This document shows positions 33,674-43,873 of a stretch of DNA of 64,000 bases, one piece after another. The notes beneath the pieces were generated by a model. It searched no databases. It had not been told where the DNA came from and was given only the letters and a program-made list of their open reading frames with translations. The stretch lies in NCBI GenBank assembly GCA_030581615.1, contig JAKTTT010000007.1, forward strand, positions 248,001 through 312,000. The letters are read 5' to 3'. Origin of the DNA: Alloascoidea africana. Taxonomy: Eukaryota; Ascomycota; Alloascoideomycetes; Alloascoideales; Alloascoideaceae. Position numbers and translations under genes: made by a program. Positions within the stretch are counted from its first letter, which is position 1. Each line of letters opens with the position of its first letter.

Positions 33674-36022
33674 ATGGATTTGGAGAAAACGGCAAATGGT
33701 TGGAGTTGGAGTTTGAGCTCCAACTCTGCCAAAGTAGAACATTCAGTGCCAAAGAGTCAAAAAAAACAATCTGCAAAGGTTTCTGGGATTATAAGCTGCA
33801 CAGTTCTTGCAGTTTATCTCTTCCTTACGAGTTTTCAATTCTCACATTTTCCAAAGTTTGGGATTCCCCATTCAAAGTCCACAGAGCTTACAAAGAAGGA
33901 GGCGCTTGAATTGTATCTGGATACCTTGAGAACCACTAACTACGCAAGAAACTGGAGCTTTGCTTACACGCGAGAACCCCATCTTGCGGGAGAAAACTGG
34001 GGGCTCGTACAATTAACAATTGACAAGTTTGAAGAATATGGATTGGAGACAGAGGTGGATTCGTATCCTGTTTTACTGAGCTTTCCCTTAGATCATTCGC
34101 TCGGTTTACAGCACGCGAATGGTAGCTTGATCTACGAACCCAGTCTGGAAGAAGATGTATTGGAGGAGGATGAGACTACGGGGTTACCCAACAGAGTGCC
34201 CACTTTCCATGGCTATTCTTTTTCGGGGAATGCCACTGGAGAGTTTTTATATGCTGGATATGGGCGAAAGCAAGATTTTGAAACGTTGGCTGCGAATGGT
34301 GTTGACATCAAAGGTAAAATTGTGATTGCAAAATATGGTGAAATTTATCGTGGATTAAAGGTAAAGTTTGCCCAGGAACATGGTGCAATAGGTGTGATAC
34401 TCTATAGTGATCCCGGTGATGATGGCAAAATAACCTCTGATAACGGCTATAAGCCGTATCCTGAAGGTCCCGCAAGGAACCCTTCGAGCGTCCAACGCGG
34501 GAGTGTAATGTTCTTATCGGTGACTCCAGGCGATCCAACAACCCCCGGATATCCAAGCAAGGAAGGTTGTGAAAGAATGGATCCACACGATAGGATTCCA
34601 TCAATCCCCAGTCTCCCGATAAGTTTCAGAGAGGTGGAGCCTATTTTGGAACAGCTCAATGGAATTGGTCCGAATGCAAAAGATCTTGGTAAAGACTTTC
34701 TTGGAGGTTTGCACAGGTTTGATTACTCGGTCGGCCCCAGCAAGGGTCTTGAGTTGACCTTGAGTAACCTGCAAAATTATACATATCTCCCAATTCATAA
34801 TGTCGTGGGGAAAATCCCCGGCCAAACAGATGAAGCTATTGTTGTCGGGAATCACCGTGATGCCTGGATTGCCGGAGGAGCGGCAGATCCGAATTCTGGA
34901 ACAGCGGTTATGTTAGAGATTATCCGTTCTCTAAACGTTCTAAGAGGTGCTGGTTGGAAGCCCTACAGAACCATCTACTTTGCTAGCTGGGATGCGGAAG
35001 AATTGGGATTAGTAGGATCTACAGAATGGGGTGAAGATAAGGCAACTTGGTTGAAGAAATACGCAGTTGCGTATCTGAACATTGATGGAGGCGCTTCTGG
35101 CCCACAATTGACATTGGATGGCTCACCATTGTTCAAAGACCTACTTGTAGAGGTTGCGGCTAAAGTAGAGTATCCTGAAGGTGGGAATCTTTTACATCAC
35201 TGGCTCTCTTCATCCAACGGCAGACTTGGGAACCTGGGATCCGGTAGCGATTATACAGTTTTCCAAGACCATTTGGGAATTCCTTCTGTAGACTTTGGCT
35301 TTTCCCCCCGCGATGCTATCTACCACTATCACTCCAACTATGATTCATTCCATTGGATGACCAAATTTGGAGATCCTGGTTTCAAATACCATAATACAAA
35401 CGCGAAGTTCATGGGCTCTGTTCTGCTTGAATTGGCACAGCGCGAAACAATTCCGTTTGGTGTTGAGAAATACGGCAAGGATTTGGGATTTTTCTTCAAG
35501 GAAGCGGTCAAAACCATCCCCAAGAAATGGCTCAAGGAGGATCTTAACCAGACCGAGGCTGACCCAGAGAATCGCGATCTGGACCCCGTTCCGTTTGATA
35601 CTTTTGGAGAGCTCATCCACGATATCCAAATTACATTGTTTAATCTGACGGAAACCGCAAGGGATTGGGACAACAGTACAAGGTCAACCCAATCAGAGTT
35701 TAACGATCTTTTAAACCGCAGACTCGGTTTTAAGGACTGGGTTAGGAAGTTGGTGCTTCAAGGTCTGATCAGGGGAAACAACGCGAGAACTCAAATCATT
35801 GACCAAATACTGTCCTACGACAGAGGTTTGGATGGCAGAGCCTGGTTCAAACACATTGTCTACGCCTCTGGAAGGTATACTGGGTATGCTGGTCAAGTTT
35901 TCCCTGGACTACTTGAAGCTATCGAGGATGGGGATTTCGAAAGAGCTACAAATTGGAGTAAGATCATTTGGAGAAGACTCAATGCCGTTAAAGGAGTCAT
36001 CAGTGGTAACGGTAACAGTTAA
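33674..36022 (+). CDS. VPS70: Vps70-like M28 peptidase (glutamate carboxypeptidase II family)
   Basis: 782 residues from the first in-frame ATG at 33674. A type II membrane anchor lies at about residues 38-60, then a protease-associated domain (about 165-320), the M28 peptidase domain (about 370-580) and a transferrin-receptor-like dimerisation domain at the end. The zinc and catalytic residues are present: His394 (GNHRD), Asp405 (ADPNSG), Glu442-Glu443 (WDAEELG), Asp471 (NIDGG) and His553 (YHSNYDS). Active-site completeness suggests a working carboxypeptidase in the vacuolar or secretory lumen; yeast Vps70 is known from vacuolar sorting screens. The stop is 38 bp from the DUG3 stop. Confidence 0.9.
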   Translation: MDLEKTANGWSWSLSSNSAKVEHSVPKSQKKQSAKVSGIISCTVLAVYLFLTSFQFSHFPKFGIPHSKSTELTKKEALELYLDTLRTTNYARNWSFAYTREPHLAGENWGLVQLTIDKFEEYGLETEVDSYPVLLSFPLDHSLGLQHANGSLIYEPSLEEDVLEEDETTGLPNRVPTFHGYSFSGNATGEFLYAGYGRKQDFETLAANGVDIKGKIVIAKYGEIYRGLKVKFAQEHGAIGVILYSDPGDDGKITSDNGYKPYPEGPARNPSSVQRGSVMFLSVTPGDPTTPGYPSKEGCERMDPHDRIPSIPSLPISFREVEPILEQLNGIGPNAKDLGKDFLGGLHRFDYSVGPSKGLELTLSNLQNYTYLPIHNVVGKIPGQTDEAIVVGNHRDAWIAGGAADPNSGTAVMLEIIRSLNVLRGAGWKPYRTIYFASWDAEELGLVGSTEWGEDKATWLKKYAVAYLNIDGGASGPQLTLDGSPLFKDLLVEVAAKVEYPEGGNLLHHWLSSSNGRLGNLGSGSDYTVFQDHLGIPSVDFGFSPRDAIYHYHSNYDSFHWMTKFGDPGFKYHNTNAKFMGSVLLELAQRETIPFGVEKYGKDLGFFFKEAVKTIPKKWLKEDLNQTEADPENRDLDPVPFDTFGELIHDIQITLFNLTETARDWDNSTRSTQSEFNDLLNRRLGFKDWVRKLVLQGLIRGNNARTQIIDQILSYDRGLDGRAWFKHIVYASGRYTGYAGQVFPGLLEAIEDGDFERATNWSKIIWRRLNAVKGVISGNGNS

Positions 36023-36060
36023 ATTTTCTTAAATTGAAAAGTTGTATTAGATTAAGGTAT

Positions 36061-37535
36061 TTAACAAGATGCAACCAGGTTCGTGCTGCTTCGTCCTTCT
36101 CGTCCCAAAGGTGGCACCTCTTTCGTAGGCTGGACAGGAACAGCGCCCATTAGGCCCTTTCTCTCAGCAACTCCACTGACTCTTCTGAATGACGGATCAG
36201 GCTCGTAGTATTCGTCAATTATGGGGTGTAGTAACACAACCTGGCCCTTTATTGTAAGAAGGGAGTTTGTGGGAACCGTGATCCAGTCCCCTCTTTCAAA
36301 AGTCAAAGGTTCAGAGGCTACCATGATAATATTTTGTCTCCTATCCAGTCTCTCCATTCGAAACTGACCAGGTTCATATTCGAGAAACCTTGTGCCCGAA
36401 GAAAAATGAAGCGAGGCGGCCTCTTCTGTCTTTGAGGTAACATAACGAGATATAACTACGCTTGAACCATCCGTAACTGCAAAATTCAGCAGACTGGGTT
36501 CCGCTACCGCCTCTGTTTTCGTTCCGTTTGCCTCTTTGGTCCAGTCCTTGATATATTCAATTGTCTTTAAAAGTGCTATACGGAGTGGAACATCGCCAAA
36601 TCCTCCTCCTGTCTGAGCTGGGTTATAACCCATTTTATCCAATGTATCCAAAAATAGTGCAAATGCCTAATGGCTCTAGTTAATAAAAAATGGTCTTTTT
36701 TCAAAAATGCTTCCATAGACTTGGCTTACCCATTCTGAATCTGTGCTTCCCTGGATATACAAAAAATATTCCTCTTTCATATGTGTAACGAATCGTTTCT
36801 TCACTCTGTCAAAGTTCGAAATACCGCCTATGCAAGAATAAGATACAAAAAAGTCAGAAAATCGGACTTGTTCATTCAATGGGGTTTGGATTCAAAAGCA
36901 TACCATTGTGCATAAAAGTCAATGAATGATACGCAAATGGGTGACAGTTTGTCTCTGATAAAACGCCGGAAGTTGAAGCGCGAACATGGGCAAAAATCAG
37001 TTTGCTCTTTGTGTTCTCAGCCAGCTGTTCCAAATTCAGATTGTTCCAAGCCTTTTTTTGGTTTGTTTAGTTGAAAAAGCCTTCCAAAACAACAAATAAA
37101 GGATAAAACGTACTGGAGTTATTGCTCTGAAAATACATGCTCTGTTCTCAAGATCTGGGTCTGGAGAATAATAGGCGACTCCAAATCCATCTCCATTAAT
37201 AGGCCGTCTGTATCATGTTAGGTCCCTAACGTTTTCCAACACGCTGCTTTTCACTTTTCCTACCTATGATCAAGCCGGAGTCTGCTATCAAAAGATTGAC
37301 TGTTTAAAAAGGCGTCGTGTTAGTGAACAAAGAAAACACACAAAATGGAACTGGGTTCTGGGTCCATACTTTATTATAGAATGTGCTGGCCTGGTCAATA
37401 AGGTCGACAGAAGTATGGGGTCGGTGCCTATCAGCCGCTGTAGTTAGTCACAAAGATGCAGATATCTATTGGAACAAGCCCTCGAGATCCATCTCCATCT
37501 GATTACACACCCTTGAAAATCAAAAACCTGCACAT
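36061..37535 (-). CDS. DUG3: Dug3 glutamine amidotransferase, seven exons
   Basis: Exons: 37511-37535, 37370-37427, 37264-37299, 37114-37207, 36904-37051, 36730-36827, 36061-36666; 354 residues (357 in S. cerevisiae). Each junction rebuilds a Dug3 motif: MCRFLIFKG with the class II amidotransferase nucleophile Cys2, LLTRPAHSIINQSFDSRLRL, PINGDGFGVAYY, FAHVRAST, FMHNGGISNF, QGSTDSEW, WTKEAN, VTDGSSVVISRY and VASEPLTFERGDW. Dug3 partners Dug2 in cytosolic glutathione breakdown. Exon 1 is 25 bp and exon 3 is 36 bp. Donors vary (GTGTGT, GTATGG, GTAGGA, GTACGT, GTATGC, GTAAGC). The gene ends tail-to-tail with VPS70. Confidence 0.95.
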
Positions 37536-37606
37536 TTCGCCTTTACAACGTTAAAAAAAAAACGATGAAAAAACAAGAGAAAGAGAAAGATAACAAAAAA
37601 TTTCGA

Positions 37607-37852
37607 TTAGTCTTGTGATTCTTCGTCATCGCTGGGTGTGTACATATCCTTCTGCAGCATACTGATAGGTGTTACCCGGTCATGGAGAACGAGGTCTACT
37701 TCAAATCTTTTCAACCTGCCGCTGCAAAGTGGATCCTTCGCTCTCTTCTTAACAGAACAGTGAGTGAGTTGGTTACGAATTATTGTCAAGACCGCCCTCG
37801 ATCGCTTGCAATTGAGAGCCTTGTAAAGATCCACGACCGGGAATAACACGGC
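37607..37852 (-). other. Orphan coding-like fragment beside the fossil nest
   Basis: An open minus-strand segment of about 81 codons ends at a stop at 37607 and has a non-repetitive, protein-like composition ending in an acidic SDDEESQD tail. There is no ATG at its 5' side; a TTGCACAG acceptor-like sequence precedes it at about 37853. It may be the last exon of a host gene cut off by the transposon insertions to its right, or part of an unrecognised element. No family was recognised. Confidence 0.3.
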
Positions 37853-38034
37853 CTGTGCAACCCTAACTCTTTATGCATCCGGGGTGTTGTGATGCAACGG
37901 TCCTTCAAGCTACCATTTCTTAGCCGTGTCTACCCGAACATTCGGTGCTTGATCTTCAACCCGATGTCCATCTAGGCTGTGGAGAAAATATGCATGATTG
38001 CTTCCCACCAATTTCAGTATCCTCTCCTTCTCCA

Positions 38035-38540
38035 CTATGAATCCAAGTGAGCGATCAGCATCTTCACTCAACCATTCCTGTTCAAAGTCAGGGTCTTTCT
38101 TGGCGACTACCTGGGCCTATATATCGGTTCTGTAGACTTCACTATCAGCCCGCAATCTAGTAGTCGTTTCACCTCTGCCTCCAGAAACTCTAGCTCAGAG
38201 ATGGTATATCTTGGAAGTGGCCGGGGCATTAAAAGATTGCCTGTTATAACACCAGACGCTCTTTTCTCCAATTGAGAGTGCACCCCCATCGCGTCCAACA
38301 GAGTATAAAATTCGCATCGACGAGACGCAATGGAGAGCGATAAAGCCCCGGCCACTTCCAAGATATACCATCTCTGAGCTAGAGTTTCTGGAGGCAGAGG
38401 CGAAACGACAACTAGATTGCGGGCTGATAGTGAAGTCTTCAGAGTCCATCTATAGTGTGGCCCAGGTAGTCGCCGAGAAAGACACTGACTTTGAACAGGA
38501 ATGGTTGAGTGAAGATTCTGATCGCTCACTTGGATTCACA
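38035..38540. repeat. Inverted duplication of about 200 bp (fossil nest)
   Basis: Arms at about 38035-38232 and 38338-38540 are imperfect reverse complements around a spacer of about 100 bp. Both carry the same stretch of the retroelement reverse transcriptase region in opposite directions. Confidence 0.8.
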
Positions 38541-39530
38541 GTAACGGATAATCTATAAGAAGCGACTGTGCATCCCGAAACGCTTGGTGTCTAACCTCCT
38601 TTATGACCAACACTTTTCAGTTTTCGCCGGTCATATTGGCATCAAGAAGCTAACAAACAAGCTACGCCAATGTTACTGGTTTGTCCCCTCACTCAACCCA
38701 TACGAAATTTTGTGAGGGGGTGTCACAAATGCAACCAGCTAGAATTTTGCAATCATACGCTGGGACTGATGGAAATCCCACCGATCCCAGTTGAACCGTG
38801 GACACACCTTCAGTGCGACTTGATTTCCGGGTTGTCAGAAGCTCTTGATCATCGGGGAACTACTTACGACGCGGTGCTAACAGTAATTGACAAGTTATCA
38901 CGCCGCTGCTACCTCATACACACTCATACCTCACTTAACGGTGAAGGGCTCATGGAACTACTGTCACGTATATTTTTAGCAATAATGGATTTCCCAAAGT
39001 GGTGCAATCTGACAGAGGACCACTTTGACCGGTGGCGTCTTTGGTAAGTATTGCAAAGAGATGGGTATCGGCCTACATTTAGGGGTATCTCATCATCGAC
39101 AAAGCAATGGGGAATGTGAACGGCTGAACCAAACAGTAGAGCAATACTTACGACTATACACGACGGACAATTCAGATTGGCTAAAACTGTTACCCATGGC
39201 CCAACTAACCATCAATACCCAAGAACACAGCTCTTTGAATGGATTATCCCCATTCATGTGTGATATTGGCAGGGATCCACACATCCCCACACAACTGCCA
39301 CTCACGCCAGAACAGGATAAAACTGCAACTTCTCAACTTTCTTACAAAAAACGTCTGGAAAGTGCCAAGGAGGCCATCGACAAAGCGAGCCAAAGAAACA
39401 AGAAATATTACGACAGTCACCACCTAGACGTAGAATTTAATGAAGGGGACGAAGTTTATGTCGCAAAAGAAGCTTTTCCAACCATTCCAGATGCCAGTGT
39501 GAGAAGGTTAAGCCCAAAACTACAGCCCAA

Positions 39531-40554
39531 TCTCCAGACATTTCTGTATCTTTTGTACAAGTCCGCAAATTATGACCAGCTTTCCCGCAATTACGACATC
39601 GCCGAACAGTCGCCGCAGCTGGCCTCGACGCACCACCAGATTGTCTAGTTTCATGAGCTATCTGGTCATCAACCTCCTTCTGAGCTATTAAGTCTTGACC
39701 TTCTGCTACAGAAAGGGCTCCTCCTTGCCGTATGCCTGTTTTTTGGCCCTCCGGCGCTTGCTAAGTCTCTCATTTGCCTCGCGAAGTGACTTGTTCTCAG
39801 CACGCAGGAGGGCTACCTGTTCCATAAAAGACTGAGTTCCATTAGCAATCTTGTCAACAGCTTCATAAATTAATGTTGGAGAACTGCTCTGGTGTCGGGA
39901 AATTCGATCTATGATGTAGGCAGACTGTGAAGCGGCTTGTAGAAGGGTCCGTGGTGTCGAAGAGACCCAATCTGTAGAAATCCACATCAGCAGCACCATA
40001 CTTGGCTCTCATATTCACCACAAGCCGAAACCACGCATTTATCTCGTCTGGATATTTACATTGAGTCCTCTGGTAGTCGTATGGGCGATTAAAGCGTGTC
40101 TTGAGCTCTGGTTGTCGCTTGACGAAGTGTATAGCCCAGTGCTTCCCGACGAGTCAGCCCTCACGCTCTGCAAGCAGGAGATTGGCCATATCTTCAACAC
40201 CAGAGAGGCGGGGAGGAAATCCTTGGGCACCAATGTCAAGGATGAACTTGACTAGAGTCTCCTCTTCTAGCAGACTTAATCTCATTGAATTGGAAGGAGT
40301 ATTAGCGCGAGGGTGTCGTCTGTTCATTCTGGCGCGTAAGATTGTATGAGTGACAGAGTAGATCTGGGCTGCTTTCCGGATGCTAAGTGTTGGGTCTTGT
40401 TTGATAGCCTTAATTTCAAGGAGGAGATCGGCTTCTTTAGAATTTGAATACATGTTATGTGGCAGAAGAAACTACTAGTTAAATAAGGAGTTTGGCAGAA
40501 TTGTGAAAGGTGGTCCGCTCGCTTGGGTGGTCCGCTCGCATGTGAACTACGTTA
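39531..40554 (-). mobile_element. Internally deleted Fot1/pogo-type DNA transposon
   Basis: Minus-strand transposase pieces: from the ATG at 40453, a psq/CENP-B helix-turn-helix (KAAQIYSVTHTILRARMNRR) and a following DNA-binding segment up to about 40000; then, in other frames, the C-terminal region with SPTLIYEAVDKI, the ALLRAENKSLREANERLSKR coil and a zinc knuckle C-RNC-GKAGH-NLRT-C at about 39575-39620. The DDE catalytic core is absent, so it cannot move by itself. The right end shows a TIR-like terminus with the GGTGGTCCGCTCGC word twice (about 40509-40540), then ...ACGT and a TA at 40553-40554. The left end is truncated into retroelement integrase sequence at about 39531. Confidence 0.8.
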
Positions 40555-40783
40555 GAACAAAAACTATCTCCTCTCAATTATGATTTGTCGCTGCCTCCCA
40601 ATATGAAAAGAAAATCTCTTTTTCATATATCGCAGCTAAAACGAAGACCACAACTGGAGGTGGATGAGGCAACTTCGGGTCCAGTTGTGGTCTTCGTTTT
40701 AGCTGCGATATATGAAAAAGAGATTTTCTTTTCATATTGGGAGGCAGCGACAAATCATAATTGAGAGGAGATAGTTTTTGTTC
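40555..40783. repeat. Perfect foldback palindrome, arms about 104 bp
   Basis: Arms at about 40555-40658 and 40680-40783 are reverse complements separated by only about 21 bp. They contain the integrase C-terminal region of the gypsy fossil. The left arm begins exactly where the Fot1/pogo element ends at a TA. Confidence 0.9.
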
Positions 40784-40872
40784 TATTCGAAAAAGTCCGA
40801 AGTAACTGGGTTGTAGTTTTGGGCTTAACCTTTTCGCATTGGCATCTGGAATGGTTGGAAAAGCTTCTTTTG

Positions 40873-41109
40873 CGACATAAACTTCGTCCCCTTCATTAAA
40901 TTCTACGTCTAGGTGATGCCTGTCGTAATATTTTTTGTTTCTTTGGCTCGCTTTGTCGATGGCCTCCTTGGCACTTTCCAGACGTTTTTTGTAAGAAAGT
41001 TGAGAAAGTGCCAAGGAGGCCATCGACAAAACGAACCAACGAAACAAAAAATATTACGACAGGCATCACCTAGATGTGGAATTTAATGAAGGGGACGAAG
41101 TTTATGTCG
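40873..41109. repeat. Second foldback repeat in the gypsy fossil
   Basis: Arms at about 40873-40978 and 41004-41109 are near-perfect reverse complements around a spacer of about 25 bp. They carry the integrase segment also present in direct orientation at about 39340-39480. Confidence 0.85.
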
Positions 41110-41530
41110 GAATCTCGTCAACCAGTTGTCGCCGTTTTCCTATGTATTGTTTGAATTTCTCCCCCAGCAAACGCAAAAAACTTTAGAAACGCTGTTTTGG
41201 TTGTGATAGTGTGTCTACTTGTTTTTCCCACAGGTCTTGCGCCGATTCCTCCGTACATCGATCAAAGAAAGACCACTTGTGCTGCCAATTTGAAGCGGAG
41301 GGGTCTTGGTACTGCCCCAATAAATTCCCGAACATTTTGCAGAAAGGTTAGGCGTTGGAGGGGTTCAGTGTTGATGTCCCATGTCTTGATTTTCTCGCCT
41401 TTCCTCCAGTATTCGAGTTCGGTTCTGGAGGAGTCGGTGTTCTCAGAAGTATTCGCTGACATGCTGCGGGTTATAGCCATCTATAGTTGGTGTGGTTCTT
41501 GTAGAAAATCTATCCCAGGCTCGGCCCCCA

Positions 41531-41706
41531 TGTAACGATATTGGCGGGGAGCTAATATCGTGATCAAAGTATAGAAATCCTTATTGAACTACTCTTCTAA
41601 GTAAGGGGATATGGATGTCTTTATATACTATTGCTAAGTCGAATCTTCGGGAGGGCTTAGCTAAGCTGAGACGGGAATATCCCGCTACGCATAACAATTC
41701 CTGACA
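41531..41706 (-). repeat. LTR of the gypsy fossil
   Basis: A 176-bp unit bounded by TGTAACG and CCTGACA on the plus strand (TG...CA on both strands). On the minus strand it contains a TATATAAAG promoter-like word and is followed at 41530 by TGG, as expected for a primer binding site, then the gag-like start. No second LTR copy was found in the window. Confidence 0.7.
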
Positions 41707-42759
41707 AACGGAAAAAGCCTTTTGGTTATTATTCGCAGCTTTGACCTCAGTGCTTCCATGAACCGGTCCATGCGTGTGGAACAAGCTTTTTTAATTAAGA
41801 CGCCACAGAAAAAAAAGAATATTTAAGGTCTTTTTGTGCTGTGGGTCAGTACAACAACCTGTTCAAGGGATGATATTTCCATTTATTTCAACTTAAACGC
41901 AAAAAAAAAATAAAAAAAGGCTATTGGTCTGACAATCTACGGGTGTATTTTTTTTGATTCGATTATGAATATTGGTGATGTGATGACTGGTCAATGGTAG
42001 CCATCATATATACCTTGACACATTATTGATTATTTGGAAACATTGAACCTTTGAGCCAAATATTACAATAAATTACCGCCGATCCTAAACTATTTTTTAT
42101 AAAATCTTAGTATACCGAGGTTTTGTTTTTCCTTTAGAACTTTTCGATTACCGGTTAATCATTCCCTTTTTCCATTTTGTATTCAAAAGTGTAGTTCTTC
42201 TCATGCTTGTTTCCCAATTAGGAAAGAATTCCAAAAAAGGAAAACTCAAATGGAAATGAGGGAAAAGTTGTGAAAAGGTACACATTTTAGAATTTATTAC
42301 TATAAGCAAAATGTCACCCTTTTTAAAGACGCTAGAGATTTTTATTGTTTTGGATAGTTATTATTTCCTTGAATTTTCAAGATGTTTTTTACAATTCTTC
42401 TAGTCAATCATTCTAAATCTATTTGTTTTTTCACCAACACCTGAAAAACTTATATCCAGAATTCCTAAATTCTGTTTATAGTAGTATTTAGTGTTTTCAT
42501 CCAGTATGCACAATGCATTTTTCTTCTTTCATTCCTAAACTTCTACAAGGAGAAATCGTCAACGTCACTGTCCTGTGTGGGCCTGACCAGTGAAGGGGCC
42601 ATGGTCACAATTTTTCAATATTCAACATTTATTTTAAGACATATATATATGGATTATTCCGGACTCTACAGTTTTACAAGACATTTTATGGGAGTTGGGG
42701 ATATCATAATATATAAAAAAAAAAGACGGTGCATATAGATGAAGTTGTGAAGGTGGTAA
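41707..42759. other. Intergenic, AT-rich, no firm gene
   Basis: About 1050 bp to the right of the LTR. Poly-A and poly-T tracts are frequent (about 41900-41960). A short minus-strand frame from 42604 to about 42546 ends in an acidic tail but is only 19 codons. Nothing else was recognised. Confidence 0.35.
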
Positions 42760-42927
42760 GTACTGGCCCATTCGCATGACAGTGACTTGGATCCCCTTGA
42801 ATACAAACAAGCAAAGTTTCATTTTTTGCTAAAGACCGACGAACACACCTATTACCAAGCAAAACTGTTGGAACAGTTTGAAGATGAGGATTGGAAAGTC
42901 TGTTTCGACGACGTATTCCGAAACTGA
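42760..42927 (+). other. Possible orphan terminal exon
   Basis: An open plus-strand stretch of 55 codons ending in TGA at 42925-42927 reads as a well-mixed protein tail (YYQAKLLEQFEDEDWKV, then CFDDVFRN). It is preceded by a perfect GTAAGT donor-like site at 42755-42760 and acceptor-like sites, so it could be the last exon of a small intron-containing gene. No upstream exon or family could be identified. Confidence 0.2.
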
Positions 42928-43075
42928 TCCATTAAATCTTTTGTGACTTTTCCTATTTCCAGCCACTTGGACGAACAATAACCGTGACACGTTAATATGG
43001 AAAATCAATTTACCATTAAGTAAAACTTTTTTCTATTTTCATGAACAAAAGAATAGAATGACACCCCCTAATTTA
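42928..43075. terminator. DTD1 3' region
   Basis: About 150 bp between the orphan frame and the DTD1 stop, AT-rich, likely containing the DTD1 polyadenylation region. Confidence 0.3.
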
Positions 43076-43873
43076 TCATTTTTGTGATCTAGTTTCTCGA
43101 GTATCATATTGAATAGTAACGGGACCATCATTCACAAGAGCCACATCCATCATTGCACCAAAAACACCATCTTTAATGTTTGTAACACCTTGAGGCATGC
43201 CCAATGCCAATCGTTGTAACAATTGGTCATATAACAGTTTTGCTTCAGGGCCTTGATTGATCAAACCAGACACAAGTTAGTTATCGTGGTTTTGTTTTTC
43301 CCAGATATACGATGAAACATTACGTACCTTTTGCAGCACCATGGAAATCTGGTTTTGAGCCCTTTTTAATGTTTCCGTAAAGTGTGAATTGGGAAACTAT
43401 ATATTTTCCATTTTCAGTTAATCATAATTAACTCGAGGTAAGGAATTATAGGCACAAGAACGCAGCAGGATGGCATTTGAAACCGATACTGTGAAACATC
43501 AAAATAAAAGGGGGACACACATACCACAGAGAATTTCACCTTTTACCTCATTAACGTTTTTCTTCCACTGTTGGGACTCATCTTCTGTAGGCCATAATCG
43601 CAAATTTAACAATTTGTTTGCCAATTTATCAATGTCGGTTTGTGTATCTGTTGGACAAACTCCAACTAAGACCAAAAGCCCTTTTGCTATCCTTGTAGAT
43701 TATCCATCAAAAAAGAAAATTGGCCTAACGTGTTAGAGAACAAGTTATCAAAAAAATGATTTGATTGCGAGGTGATAGGCCAAAACAAAAAAAAAGGGGT
43801 CTTCTTACTCTGACACGACTTTGGAGTCGACAGTGACGGAGGCGGATTTGACTCTTTGGATAACAGCTCTCAT
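43076..43873 (-). CDS. DTD1: D-aminoacyl-tRNA deacylase, four exons
   Basis: Exons: 43809-43873, 43525-43691, 43328-43396, 43076-43251; 158 residues (150 in S. cerevisiae). The spliced protein reads as a complete [55 protein letters not shown], the SQFTLYG active-site block, [10 protein letters not shown] and the C-terminal [20 protein letters not shown] with the Gly-cisPro motif (NDGPVT). Donors are GTAAGA, GTATGT and GTACGT. The enzyme hydrolyses D-amino acids from mischarged tRNA in the cytosol. Both DTD signature motifs are intact. Confidence 0.95.

Larger units (their letters stand above)
37870..41706. mobile_element. Broken Ty3/gypsy retrotransposon nest (fossil)
   Basis: Fragments of one or more Ty3/gypsy (Metaviridae-type) LTR elements in both orientations. 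Recognised parts: start of a reverse transcriptase region (about 38110-38260 minus and 38340-38450 plus), an integrase zinc-binding and core region (about 38560-39540 plus), repeated integrase C-terminal segments (about 40560-41109) and a gag-like start (41262-41480 minus) next to an LTR at 41531-41706. The element is clearly non-functional, with many breaks, inverted duplications and a DNA transposon inside. Near-identity between duplicated segments suggests moderate age at most. Confidence 0.85.
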
